A stretch of DNA of 64,000 nucleotides from Blattamonas nauphoetae (lineage: Eukaryota; Preaxostyla; Oxymonadida): the NCBI GenBank assembly GCA_033064195.1, contig JARBJD010000123.1:1-64000 (forward strand), in the 5' to 3' direction. Both the position numbers and the translations under genes were made by a program. Below the pieces are notes generated by a model that was given only the letters and a program-made list of their open reading frames with translations, did not search any database and had not been told where the DNA came from. Of this stretch, positions 1 through 10,072 are shown in pieces; the first letter of the stretch is position 1; each line of letters starts with the position of its first letter.

Positions 1-72
1 TTATTATTGAGTTCTCAGCTTTGATCTGTTCATCTTCTGAATCGTTTCTCTGTTGATGATCAAACAATCCTT

Positions 73-705
73 TCATTTGTGCCAACTTATTGAGCACTTG
101 CTGTGCGTCGTCGGTTCGTAGTGTCTGATCTCTCTCACAGGGTGTTTGAATGGAGTTGTTCTGATTGATGGTGGATTGATTATGTCATCATCGTCCTCCT
201 CTTCAAATTTCCTCTCCTTCATTGGATATTCATATTCAAACCCCATTGATTTCAAGTTTCTCTTCTGTCCAATTTTGATTGGAGATTCAGGTGATTCTAT
301 TGCTATTGGTCTTTGCACTGGAATTGGTATTGGTCTTGCCTCTGCAGGCCTTCGAATCCGTGGTGAAGAATTCACTCCCTGATTCACCTCGTGATGATAA
401 AATTGATATGCTTCGAATGCAAGTTTAGCAGTGCTATCCCGAATACGAACTCCTAGGAAGTTGCTTACAAATTGTTGAACTGCTCTTCTTCCATCAGGTA
501 GTGATAATTCAGGAGATAAACCTCCATTGAACCAATCCTCGAAGTATGTTTCATCATTTCCATCAAAAGGTCCATTAGAATCAGCGCCATGATAGACAGG
601 TAAAACGTTAGTTAAAGTCCATTTCTTTTCGACTATTTCGTTTTTAGAATGCTGTGTGCACCGAAGAAGTCTATTCACTAAAGCATTAATCTGTCTTGTG
701 TTCAT
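73..705 (-). CDS. Hypothetical protein of the Polinton-like element (210 aa)
   Basis: I do not recognise this protein. The ATG at 703-705 opens a 210-residue frame. The N-terminal ~95 residues look globular. The middle is proline/arginine-rich (about residues 115-150), an acidic EEEDDDD patch lies near residue 170, and the C-terminus is basic. It starts only 23 bp downstream of the polymerase stop on the same strand, so it belongs to the element's gene row. The disordered charged tail could fit a nucleic-acid-associated or structural accessory protein, but nothing in the sequence decides this. It might extend into genes left of the window. Confidence 0.5.
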   Translation of the reverse strand: MNTRQINALVNRLLRCTQHSKNEIVEKKWTLTNVLPVYHGADSNGPFDGNDETYFEDWFNGGLSPELSLPDGRRAVQQFVSNFLGVRIRDSTAKLAFEAYQFYHHEVNQGVNSSPRIRRPAEARPIPIPVQRPIAIESPESPIKIGQKRNLKSMGFEYEYPMKERKFEEEDDDDIINPPSIRTTPFKHPVREIRHYEPTTHSKCSISWHK

Positions 706-728
706 TTATTCAAAAATAAAGTTTGTGT

Positions 729-3545
729 TTATTCAATAATATAATCAGTTGCTTTCAGTCCATGAATGAATGGAGGACATGATTCATTTTCAAGTACGAT
801 TGCCTTCAGATGAATTCCACTGAGACTGAGTTTCTGCTGTTGTATTTTCGCTATCTCAAATCCATTGGTGTCCTCTTCGCTCACGACTCTTCTCGTCTGA
901 AACGCATCATACTGATGCTTGAACCGTTTTACGGTGAAGTTCAAGGTGGTAGTCACAGTCTTCTCTCCATTTAGACACTTCACATAATCGTCACTCGTGA
1001 TGTTTGTTTTCTTCAGAGACACTCCTTTGATCTTGCATTTCTCATCGAGAGAGTAACACTTGGGTGCAAGACAGATCATCTGTTCACCTTCTTTTTCAAT
1101 TGCTAATCCCAACAGCTTCTTCTCATCGTCAACTCCTTTTTCAGGATTGGGAAACCATTCATATTTGTGAGCATCATAGAATTCTTTGTCAGCAATCACG
1201 TGTTCAAATTGTTGATGGATTCCAGCATTCGGATCTCCACTAATTGCCCAATATGCAGAGTCTGTGTCTCCCTCACAGAAGTGAATCTTGTTCATGTCTA
1301 GACATTTGTACATGAAGTTGTAGATGAAATTTAGATACCAGAACTTGGCATTGTCGAGTGTGAATACTGCTTCTTGCAGACAAGTTTTACACGATGCTTT
1401 CTCTCTGTCTTCAATCACGATGTAGTTGTCCTCATTGATCTCTCTTGTTGCTACAAATCCTTTCATCATTTGCTTCAAGTATGTTCTCTTCTCATTGCAG
1501 ATTGTGATTGAGTTGTACTTCTCAGTGTTCATTCCATCATATCCGTAACTTCCATTCAGGTTGGTCTTACAGAATTGTTCCTTTCCTTTGTTTCCAACCT
1601 TCATTGCTTCTATTCTATCATTCATGAATGAGGTCACAAATGGTTCGAATCCAGCATGTCTCGAAAAGACCATCACACTCTTTACGTCATCAATAATGAA
1701 GTGGCAATAGTCGATGAGGAACCACAGATAGTATGTCGAAAAGAACATATACTGATCGTGTGTGCTCAAGAGTTGGGTCAGCTTCCGTTGTTTGTCATCA
1801 GTCTTCAATCCATGTTTCTTCATCAGTGAATATGTCTTCTCTCCAATGTTTTCTTCTGTCGTATTGATAACGATGTTTCTGAAGATTGGTGGGAAATTTA
1901 TGAACTCATTAATGTACTTTTCATCGATGTGTCCTTTCAGTTCTGCAACGAACAATGTCTTCTGATTCTTGTCTTCAATGATCTTGCGACATTCTTTATC
2001 TCCTGTTGCGGTGAATAAGCATCGTCCTGGCATGTACATTCTGTGTTTAGTGTACGGATTGTTCTTGTTCTTGATTGATGAAAAAGCACTTGGATAGAGG
2101 GAATTAAAGTCAACACCACAGACGTGAGTCATTTTATGTTCTGTATCAGTGGAGACAACTTTTCCATCTTCATATGTGAAGTGATTGATTGGTGTCACGT
2201 CTTTAATGTTCTGTCGATGTTGAACATTTGATAATCCACCAGTCACAGCTGCTCTGAGTTTGTGATATGTTTGCTCGTGTGTCAGAGTCATTGGTAGTGA
2301 TTTCCAGATGCAGTACTTCTTCAGTTGAATTCTCAATCTTGTGAGATGTTCATCATGGTCTGACTTGTAGGTGTTGCAGCAATCACAGCAGATCTTAACG
2401 TTCTCTTTTGAATGTCCTTTCGAATTGTCGATTCGATCCAGTGTTGGACGTACTGCTTGTGAGAAGTGACTCTTGCAGATATAGCACACTCTCTTGCACT
2501 GTTGAACGAACCACTCATAGTCTGCTTCAGTGACATTTTTATCAGTACTGCGATGAGCTTTCTGGTCTTGATAGATGTACGATGCAACTTTGTACTTCCA
2601 GTATTGCTTGGTGATTTTTATTTCTCCAGATTGATCCACTCCATTGAAATCATCGTCGATATCAAAGTCTTTGTAGGCACATGCATATTTGATTGCAGAA
2701 GCATTTGCTGACAGTGAGAGATTGTGTAGCATGTCCACTTTGTATTGGAAGTTCAGATCAATCAGATTGTCCAGAGGTGCAATCATACATTCGACATCTC
2801 TGATGTTGTAGAATTTCAGATATTCCCAACGGTTCTTGAATCCTTGTTTGTTCCAATCATCAAGGTACAATTTGTAATCACTGTCGGACATTTCACTGTT
2901 GTTCAGACTGGAATAGAATTCATATTTGGAGAATGGTTCTTGTTTGCTCAACACTACATCGTAGTCTGATGAATCAAATGATTCGAAAGCAAAGAATGAT
3001 TTCTGAAGAGTGGTGTTTCCTCCAAAAGCCTTCACTGCAATATCCAAAGTCATTGGTCCTGTATACGACATCATGTCAATGAATCGAAGAACCTGTTGTG
3101 TCTTCTCATGTCGGATCAGTACTTGTTTGTACTTCGTTGTGGATCCAAGGAAACTCACCACTTTCCAATCCTTGTCAACGAGATCACGAAAGATGAGATT
3201 GATGTCGAATCTGGAACTGTTGAATCCAATCACACTGACTTCATTCTGAGAGGGTATTTCAGGATCTTCATACATGTTGTCATCTCGTACTGTCTCAGCA
3301 TATTTGAAGAGTTCTCTGATCCACTGCTTCACAAAATCCTTTCCATCTCGAAGATCAAAGTAGATTGACTTCACTCCTGATTTTGTTTTAATCGCTGATG
3401 CAACAGAGAGAGGCTTCAAGTGTGAGATCAACTGAGTATTGTCATCAGAGAATAGATTGTCAAGAATGAGATCTTCCATCGTTTCGAAATCGTATGTGAT
3501 GTAGTATTGTGTTGGTTTGAATTCGTCTTGTCTCTTGTGTGCCAT
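729..3545 (-). CDS. Protein-primed family B DNA polymerase (pPolB) of Polinton-like element
   Basis: This 938-residue protein replicates the element's own DNA from a protein primer. The 3'-5' exonuclease motif YDFETME lies near the N-terminus (about residue 20), followed by FNSSRFDINL (Exo II-like, about 108). Polymerase motif A is DFNSLYPSAF (about 475), motif B region is KTNLNGSYGYDG (about 665), and motif C is GDTDSAYW (about 770). Between exonuclease and palm lies a cysteine-rich block (about residues 345-410) with CxxC, LDRIDNSKGHS and a second CxxC followed by N, resembling an HNH/treble-clef zinc module. The frame is long and open, so the gene looks whole. Family: Polinton/Maverick and related pPolB elements. 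Confidence 0.88.
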   Translation of the reverse strand: MAHKRQDEFKPTQYYITYDFETMEDLILDNLFSDDNTQLISHLKPLSVASAIKTKSGVKSIYFDLRDGKDFVKQWIRELFKYAETVRDDNMYEDPEIPSQNEVSVIGFNSSRFDINLIFRDLVDKDWKVVSFLGSTTKYKQVLIRHEKTQQVLRFIDMMSYTGPMTLDIAVKAFGGNTTLQKSFFAFESFDSSDYDVVLSKQEPFSKYEFYSSLNNSEMSDSDYKLYLDDWNKQGFKNRWEYLKFYNIRDVECMIAPLDNLIDLNFQYKVDMLHNLSLSANASAIKYACAYKDFDIDDDFNGVDQSGEIKITKQYWKYKVASYIYQDQKAHRSTDKNVTEADYEWFVQQCKRVCYICKSHFSQAVRPTLDRIDNSKGHSKENVKICCDCCNTYKSDHDEHLTRLRIQLKKYCIWKSLPMTLTHEQTYHKLRAAVTGGLSNVQHRQNIKDVTPINHFTYEDGKVVSTDTEHKMTHVCGVDFNSLYPSAFSSIKNKNNPYTKHRMYMPGRCLFTATGDKECRKIIEDKNQKTLFVAELKGHIDEKYINEFINFPPIFRNIVINTTEENIGEKTYSLMKKHGLKTDDKQRKLTQLLSTHDQYMFFSTYYLWFLIDYCHFIIDDVKSVMVFSRHAGFEPFVTSFMNDRIEAMKVGNKGKEQFCKTNLNGSYGYDGMNTEKYNSITICNEKRTYLKQMMKGFVATREINEDNYIVIEDREKASCKTCLQEAVFTLDNAKFWYLNFIYNFMYKCLDMNKIHFCEGDTDSAYWAISGDPNAGIHQQFEHVIADKEFYDAHKYEWFPNPEKGVDDEKKLLGLAIEKEGEQMICLAPKCYSLDEKCKIKGVSLKKTNITSDDYVKCLNGEKTVTTTLNFTVKRFKHQYDAFQTRRVVSEEDTNGFEIAKIQQQKLSLSGIHLKAIVLENESCPPFIHGLKATDYIIE

Positions 3546-3590
3546 CAGAAATTCAAATGTTCTATTGTTGAGAATATGTGGAACATATGG

Positions 3591-5135
3591 TCATGGTGTC
3601 TTATCAAGTGAGATCTTCTTCACATGTTTTCCATCAAGTTCTTTGCACTCTCTGAGATGCTTCTCAAAATCTCTACTGAAGTTTTTATTCTTCACTTGGA
3701 ATCCTCTTGACTGACAATACGGACAGAGCTTGTATCCAGTGATTTTCTCAGGGTCAACAATAAACATCACATGGACGAGAGTTGCCGTCAGTGGAATCAT
3801 CAGAATTGGAAGAACAAGTGCATCATCATTCTCGTTGATGTACGATTGACTGAGGAAATACCGCTTCTTGTCTTCGTCATATTCATAAATGTGAACTGTG
3901 ATGTTGAATTGAATCATTGCTTTCTCAATATCACATGCAATATCAAACCCAGGAAACTTCTGAAGATGTGGAGTCAATTGTCGAGATTGGAGATGAGTGA
4001 GATTCATCCATTGTGCGAACAATCTGTAGGCTTCACTGTTCCTCATATTGATTGATATTTTCTTACCTTGAACTTCAGGAAGTGTGAGGAATGAAAGAGC
4101 TTGAAAGAAGCAGATATTGTACTCAGAATCAATGTACCGAACATTCCTCGTTTTGATGTGTTCAGTGAGAATTGCATTGGCTTTTCCTGCAACTGGGAAT
4201 CGATAGACTGCAACCAGAATGGAGTGGAATGCAATGTACATTGTCTTCGTATCCATCAGTGTTCTCTCTTGTGATTCTTTGATCAGATTGATCGCATATT
4301 TTGAATACTCGTTGATGTCTCCTGCACTTCTTATCACTGTCGGAAAACTCTTTGATGTGTTCTCCAATTCTGGTCTGAAGTCATTGTAAGTTGTCTCATC
4401 TTTGTCTTTTCTCTCGATGATCTTTCCAAAGTCAATACTAATCTTGAATGGATGATCTTTCTCTTTGTCGAACACTGCTTTAATGAAGGTTGTGATTTCC
4501 TCGACATTCTTCAGATGATTGTGGAAGTACAGCTGATATGGTTTTCCATTGTCTTCAACCTTCTCGACCTCATTCTTTTTGAACTTCCTTCGTGCATTCA
4601 TGAGACAAGAATTGAATGCTGCTTTGTCTCGTGGTTCAGCTAATAATATGCATTCTTCAAATCCCTCAAATGTCTGCACTTCTCTCTTTTCCATTTGTTC
4701 ATTTTTCTTCTGAATGATCAACAGATTCTTCATCCAATGATCCATCAGCTTCTCTTCAATTGATTTCAGTTTCCACGTCATTTTGAACACTTGCTTTTTC
4801 AGTTCATCTTTGTTCACTCTTGGATTTTCTTTCATGATTTGCATTCTTGCTTTGCTGTCTTCTTCATTCATCATTACATTGTTATTGTGCTCTTCCAGTT
4901 TGTGAATAAAATCATCAATCTGATAGTTGGTAATATTCTTTATTTCTCCTTCAAAATGGAGATCTGGATTCTTGAGCATTGACAGGAGATATGCACGATG
5001 ATGTTGGTAGTTTCTAATGTTTGGATTATATGTTCGATCATAGCCATGTTCATCCTTGAATTCAAAGGTGGTGTTTGGAAATAGCTCTCTTATTTTCGTG
5101 ATGCTGTCTGTGACAAATTTCAGTGTCGCCGCCAT
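3591..5135 (-). CDS. Polinton-like element protein with zinc-finger-like C-terminus (514 aa)
   Basis: This protein lies just upstream of the polymerase gene on the same strand. The first ~230 residues are rich in lysine/glutamate helices. A central stretch around residue 340 reads NICFFQALSFL, which resembles the cysteine box of OTU-type cysteine proteases; this is inference and the rest of a catalytic triad was not confirmed. Near the C-terminus CPYCQSRGF followed by HLREC gives a CxxC...HxxxC zinc-finger-like arrangement. Polinton polymerase genes are known to carry extra N-terminal regions or neighbours of this kind. A role in replication initiation or protein processing is possible but not shown. 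Confidence 0.5.
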   Translation of the reverse strand: MAATLKFVTDSITKIRELFPNTTFEFKDEHGYDRTYNPNIRNYQHHRAYLLSMLKNPDLHFEGEIKNITNYQIDDFIHKLEEHNNNVMMNEEDSKARMQIMKENPRVNKDELKKQVFKMTWKLKSIEEKLMDHWMKNLLIIQKKNEQMEKREVQTFEGFEECILLAEPRDKAAFNSCLMNARRKFKKNEVEKVEDNGKPYQLYFHNHLKNVEEITTFIKAVFDKEKDHPFKISIDFGKIIERKDKDETTYNDFRPELENTSKSFPTVIRSAGDINEYSKYAINLIKESQERTLMDTKTMYIAFHSILVAVYRFPVAGKANAILTEHIKTRNVRYIDSEYNICFFQALSFLTLPEVQGKKISINMRNSEAYRLFAQWMNLTHLQSRQLTPHLQKFPGFDIACDIEKAMIQFNITVHIYEYDEDKKRYFLSQSYINENDDALVLPILMIPLTATLVHVMFIVDPEKITGYKLCPYCQSRGFQVKNKNFSRDFEKHLRECKELDGKHVKKISLDKTP

Positions 5136-5178
5136 TTACTACAAATTAAAAAATCCGAAAATAAAAAAAGTTGAGCGT

Positions 5179-5568
5179 TTATTTCTGTTTTCTCTGATGG
5201 GGCTTTATCGTTGCCTTTAGCCAGGAATCAAGTCTAATTCTGAACACTTCACTTCCACCAATCTCCCGATATGTGAATGGAACCAGAACTTTGGTGTACT
5301 CACCGACGAGCTCACAATTATATTTCTTCAGTTCATTTTCGACGAATGATTGAGTGTTGTGTCGACGTTTTGCTAAGTGAGGTCTGTTTCCTTGATTCCA
5401 CATCTTTGGTTTTATTCTCCATTGAACTCCCTCATGAACATACGTCACTGGGACATTATTTCTGACATACTCAGAGACTAGCGAACAGTTCTCTTCTCTC
5501 ATTGATTCAATTAATGCTTGTTCTGAACATACTCGACGTCTTTCCTTGTACATCGCGGTTGGATTCAT
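5179..5568 (-). CDS. Small protein with two copies of a ~45-residue module (129 aa)
   Basis: Two similar halves are visible. One is around residues 28-72 (CSLVSEYVRNNVPVTY then WRIKP..W). The other is around residues 84-122 (CELVGEYTKVLVPFTY then FRIRLDSW). The pattern C-x-LV-x-EY-x5-P-[VF]-TY followed by a tryptophan/arginine strand resembles short DNA-binding modules that occur in tandem beside nucleases in viruses and mobile elements (DUF723-like), although the zinc cysteines of those modules are not all present. Its function in the element is unknown. It is the first gene on the right side of the visible gene row. Start chosen at the ATG at 5566-5568. Confidence 0.5.
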   Translation of the reverse strand: MNPTAMYKERRRVCSEQALIESMREENCSLVSEYVRNNVPVTYVHEGVQWRIKPKMWNQGNRPHLAKRRHNTQSFVENELKKYNCELVGEYTKVLVPFTYREIGGSEVFRIRLDSWLKATIKPHQRKQK

Positions 5569-5896
5569 TTAATACAAATTAAAAAATTCAAAAATAAATT
5601 TTCAATCGTTGTTTTATCGTTGGTGATCTTCCGAGACTTCGATCCTCTCATCGATGGGTTCGATCAGTCCTGTTTGATCAGCGAAAGTACTTCAATGGGA
5701 CACGATCATCCCTTCTCGTTCATGACTGCTCTTTACCGTTTGATTTAGGTGTGTTTCTCTTTCTACTTTCACATTTGTTCTCTCTTCTTTTTTGTCTCTT
5801 CATTCTTGTTCTCGATCATCGACTTTTTTCTTCTCCTCTCGTCCAGGTACATCACTTGGTTTTAGCTTCTGGAATTTCTTTTCTGACTCATTCATG

Positions 5897-7500
5897 AAAG
5901 GTTTGTTCTCACCTTTGATAAATCTCTTCATAAAACATCCTTATGTACCGTCTCTGATCGAACCTAAACCGACCTCGAAACTCTGATGAAGTATCACGTC
6001 TTAACGTTAGAAACGACGTCTCATTTCCGACAATTAACTTGTGTGCTCTTCTTTTTTATTTATTCTTTTTAAAAATCTTTTCTGGACACACACCAACTGA
6101 TCATCACATCACCGACGCACTATCGCCTCTTACTTCTCGAAAGTGACCTTCACCGACCAATATTTTCAAGTTTGTTCTCTTTTTTGTTTTATCTTTTCCT
6201 AAAATTTATTTTTGAACTCACATTCGCACCTCACTTTTTGTCTTCTCTTTTTTCTCTCTCCACTTCACTCTAGAATTTTCATTGTCACTTCATTCTTATT
6301 TTCTCTTCATTGTCTCTCACTTTTTTCAAAAATTAAAGTTTGACATGAGTTCTAAAATTTTTGATCAACTTTTTGGTGCTCGAAATTTCTCGATCGATCG
6401 TCGATTTTGATTCAGAAGGTACGCCGCTTTGTTTTACTTTCTATTGACCTTGAATTCGCGTTCTCCCTCTTTTGACTTTTTCATTTTTACTCTTCTCTTT
6501 TCATAAAACATTCTCTCGGACTCAATTTTGCTCTTTTCAGTCTTCTTCATTCAGGTACAGCACGGTGTTTTATGCTCTGATTAATGTGGATCCGACTGGA
6601 GATTAACCGGTTTGTTCTCTTTTTCAACTTATTCTTTCCTAAAAACAAGTAGTGTACCAGATCGAAACGATCAAAACAGTCACCTTCGAATTGGGTACAC
6701 GATCGCGCTTTATCGTTCACAGAATGTGGCATTACCGAAGTGAAACCGGTGTGCTCACGTTTTTGTTTTTGTTCACTTTTTAAAACCCATAGTTAACTCG
6801 ATGTCAATGATCCTCACATCTGAGGTACAGTATGGTGTTTTAGACTTCGAAAGAATGTGTCACTGAAGGATTGAAATTGGTATCCTCTGTTTCCACATTC
6901 ATTCTTTCTTAAAATCAATTTGTGTACCAGATAAAGTGGACTGAAGAGTGACCATCCAATCGAGTGAAGCGTTGCTGTTTATGGTCGCAAAGGATGTCTC
7001 ACAACTGGAACCAAACTGGTATTCTCTTGTTTTTTATTTATCTAATTCTAAAATTCAATTATGAACTCACTATCATTGATCCACAGCGTCCGCTCGAAAT
7101 TAAGTTCACAATTATGTTTTAAAGTTCAACAGTATGTTTCTCAGAACTCACTTCACATGGATTACGAGGCGTTGGTTTTGTTCGCACGTAAAATTCATTT
7201 TTAGACCATGATCTCGTTGTTTTTTACTCTTCTCGTTTCTTTCGTCCCTCACTTCACTTTATTATTGTTTGATTGCCACTTCATTCACTTTTGTTTGCTC
7301 TTTGTTTGTGAAATTTCGATTCTCTTGCTCTTAAAACTCATTTCTGAACCAGGATCTCGTTGGTTTTGATCTTCTCGATTCTTTCGTTCATCACTTCACT
7401 TTATTGCTTGATTCTCACTTCATTCACTTTTGTTTGCTCTTTTTATGCGAAATTTCGATGAACGCGTTCATAAAACACATTAGTGTACCTCAATTCTCAC
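5897..7500. repeat. Degenerate tandem array, period about 140 bp
   Basis: A recurring block of pyrimidine-rich sequence (TTTGTTCTCTTTTT, then TTCYTAAAA or TTCATAAAA, then TGTACC or GAACTCAC) begins near 5897, 6038, 6170, 6300, 6460, 6609, 6750, 6876, 7014, 7174, 7294 and 7433, a mean spacing of about 140 bp over 12 units. Units are strongly diverged and some are hard to recognise. Several units share GTACAG(C/T)A(C/T)GGTGTTTTA or a GTACCAG box. No protein frame runs through. The array may be a terminal or non-coding part of the Polinton-like element, or a host satellite next to it. Confidence 0.5.
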
Positions 7501-7569
7501 TTCATCCACTTCACCATTCACTATTGTACTTGCTCACTTCATTGTACCTTGTTTCAATCTCTTTTTGTC

Positions 7570-8767
7570 AAATTAAGCAAAAAAGTCAAAAACAATGAAG
7601 ACAAAATGATGTGCTCGTGAGGTGTGAACGACGGAAAAAAGGGTTGTGAAATGAGGTAAATGAGAGTGTCTTATGAACGGATAAGTGGTGAAATGGAACA
7701 AAGAAGATGAGTGATACAATGTGCTGAAATGAGTTTTTGTTAAAACAAACATACGGACGAGATATGGGGAAAAAGACGTAAAATCAACTTTATAGAAAAA
7801 GTACCGAACAAAAGTGTTAAAAAATTCAGCCGCTCCCTCCTCAGAACGTGAGAAAGGGAGGATGATATGTGAAAACACATACAAAAATGACGGTGACTGA
7901 AAGTGAGGTGAAAATGTGGTGAATCAAAGGTGTGTGCAAAAAAAGAGGACTAATGAAGTGGGGAAACAGGAAATCTCAAAAAAGCGTCGCTAGGACGCGA
8001 ATGCGAAGAATTTAGAAGATCTAACGTTAAAAACGAAAATTGGCAAAAAAGTGTCCGAAGGATTGTGACGTGAAAAGGTTCATACCTAAAGTCGCCAGAA
8101 GGCGTTCTTATCCGATCTAACACCAAAAGGCGTCATAAGAGGACGATTCCTGAGCGAAAGATGATGGAAGACAGGGTCCATACCGTATCTCGAAAATTTC
8201 GACTCGTAAAAATCCTCAATGGGTCGGATCAAACTTTTTTTCCAAAAAGTGTTTTTTATCGCGAATTTCACCTTTTGAAATCGATTTTGTAATTTTAGAA
8301 GGTGTTTGAGGTGAATTTAAGACATAAAGTAGTTGTTAGTAGCGAAATCTGAAAATCGACTTTTTGGTCCATTTTTTGACCACTGTTCGGTACGTAGTTC
8401 CACAAATTCTCAACCGATTTTCATCGGGATTGTTTTGATCGATGACTCACATCGTCCCCGACATTTTAGAAATTTTTTCGATTTTTTTCGAAGTGGTTCT
8501 CAAGTTGGATTCACTTTGTTCGAGTTCAAAAGTGAAAAATCATCGAAAAAAGTGACAACATTTTTGGAATATGGCAAAAATTTGCTTCAAAATTGACGCT
8601 TAAAATGAGATCAAAATATTGAACATATTTCTGGAATTTAGGTCAAATATTGGCATCATTGAAATGGCCTATATTCCTTTTAATACAAGATTTAGAAATG
8701 GTCAATCGGAATTGACTTTTCGTTTCTGATTTCAACGACTATTTCAATCTGGTTCCCAAATCGTCTA
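7570..8767. other. Gene-free tract with strand-composition switch
   Basis: Left of about 7570 the plus strand is very pyrimidine-rich. Right of it, to about 8080, it is purine-rich, and later it becomes mixed A/T-rich. The reading frames here are low-complexity and show no recognisable motif. No gene, RNA or terminal repeat could be supported. The right end of the Polinton-like element could fall in this stretch. Confidence 0.4.
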
Positions 8768-9822
8768 CTATACTACTTCGGCACTCCCTCCACTCGTCGC
8801 ATCATCCCAGCCATCGCTGCTCTCGTCCACTGCCTCTCCCTCACTCTGCTCGCTGACATAGATCGAATCATCCGACCGAGACTCAGATGAACTCGACTCG
8901 TCCGACACGTCACCTGCTTTCAAACTCAGAATCAATGCAAGCGTCCTTGGTGAAGGATCAGCCGCTTTTGGAAGGAACCTGTCAGACACTCCTGAAGAGA
9001 GGGTGAGCGGGTTTTCAACGGTGTTTGTGAATGGCAGTGTGTGAGGAGTGTTCATCGGAGCGAGTGTTGGTGCCTGCTCGAGCGCTGTTGGTGTTTTCTT
9101 TGGCTGTTTTGGGGCTGTTTTTCGTTCTGTTTTGGGTTGTGATTTTGGTTTTGGAGTGTTTTTGGGTTTTGGGGTGGTTTTTGGTTTTGGAACAGATTTT
9201 GGCTTCGGAGCTGTTTTTGGCTTTGGGGTGATGTTTGGAGTGAGTTCAGGGACGACAAGTTCATTTGCCTCAAGTTCGGGTCCTTCGCTGAGGTTCTCAT
9301 TCCCTGAGTCGTCGTCTGAAAGGATAACACTGGGTGGAGCGACTATCATCAAGTCGCCTTCATTTTCCAGTTTATGTTCTTGAAATACTTGCGGGATATC
9401 CTCAATTTTGAGCTTTTCTGGTTTTACATCAATTTCGGACAATGTTTGACGTCCTCTTCTTCGAACACGGTTTGGTGCAACCTGAAACGACGGGTCAAGT
9501 GATCGTTTGATGGCTTGTTGTATTTCCTTTCGTTCTTCCAACTCTTCCCAAGTCATCCCTGTGATATGATCAGATGAATCGGCATCATCAAATCCAGAAT
9601 CAGCAGTCGATGAATCATCGTGTAATATATAGATTGGTTTTGTCGTTCGTTGTGATTGGAGCGTTGGATAACTGTCTACGAGAGGATCAATTTCAACTTG
9701 ATTGTCTTGACGGTATGGTGGTGATGACGACAGAATAATTATAGTATCATCCTTTACAACCTCGGGTTCAAGTTTGAGAGGTGTTTGGATAATATTATCG
9801 TGGATGGGTGTGACAGTTGTTA
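8768..9822 (-). CDS. C-terminal part of the interrupted gene: disordered, SIM- and UIM-like motifs, PK repeats
   Basis: This part has about 350 residues, disordered in character. Hydrophobic-acidic clusters DDTIIILSSSP, PIYILHDDSS, DLMIVAP and VILSDDDSG look like SUMO-interacting motifs. EERKEIQQAIKRSLD matches the ubiquitin-interacting motif pattern (acidic run, central Ala, Ser). A run of PKPK repeats (TPKPKTAPKPKSVPKPK and onward) is histone-H1-like. An acidic serine-rich C-terminus ends with GGSAEVV. Together these suggest a nuclear protein reading SUMO and ubiquitin marks, as RAP80-type proteins do; that role is inference. The apparent start codon at 9824-9826 lies inside the terminal repeat of element D and is probably not genuine. 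Confidence 0.6.
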
Positions 9823-10072
9823 CCATGGGTCGGCATGTCCTATAGGCAGGACATCATAGGACAGCCAAAAAGAGGAGGACAATTTGGATAAAAATGTCTA
9901 TGACAAGAATTGAACCAGCCTCCTGCTTGGTCAGATTGGGAAAACTTGAAACAAATAATGAGGAGAAAGAGGAGATAATTATGCACGTTTTCTGTTTAAG
10001 AATCATTTTAATTGTGTTTTTTCACATTAATATGAAGAAATCGCGAAAGTTGTCGAAACGGGGTCGATCAGC

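Larger units (their letters stand above)
1..5568 (-). mobile_element. Polinton/Maverick-like element, partial (left end outside window)
   Basis: Four minus-strand genes (73-705, 729-3545, 3591-5135, 5179-5568) sit head to tail with short gaps, and one is a protein-primed family B DNA polymerase. That combination is typical of Polintons/Mavericks and related self-replicating elements. No integrase, packaging ATPase or capsid gene is visible here; they may lie left of base 1, so the family call rests on the polymerase. No terminal repeat was identified, and the right limit lies somewhere between 5.6 and 8.7 kb. The visible part looks nearly whole, with zero or about one break, suggesting a young copy. 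Confidence 0.6.

Noticed and set aside
5897-7500. Series of tiny exons and introns in the 140-bp array
   Set aside because: Unit starts resemble 5' splice sites (GTTTGTTCTC), but the intervening pieces give no continuous frame or known protein.
7573-7884. 103-residue minus-strand frame rich in Phe/Ser/His
   Set aside because: Low-complexity product of purine-rich DNA; no motif and no gene context.
9031-9383. Plus-strand glycine/phenylalanine-rich frames
   Set aside because: Antisense shadows of the PK-repeat coding region.
9824-9826. ATG as the true start of the 352-residue PK-rich protein
   Set aside because: The ATG is part of the terminal repeat of element D; the frame continues across the insertion into upstream pieces.
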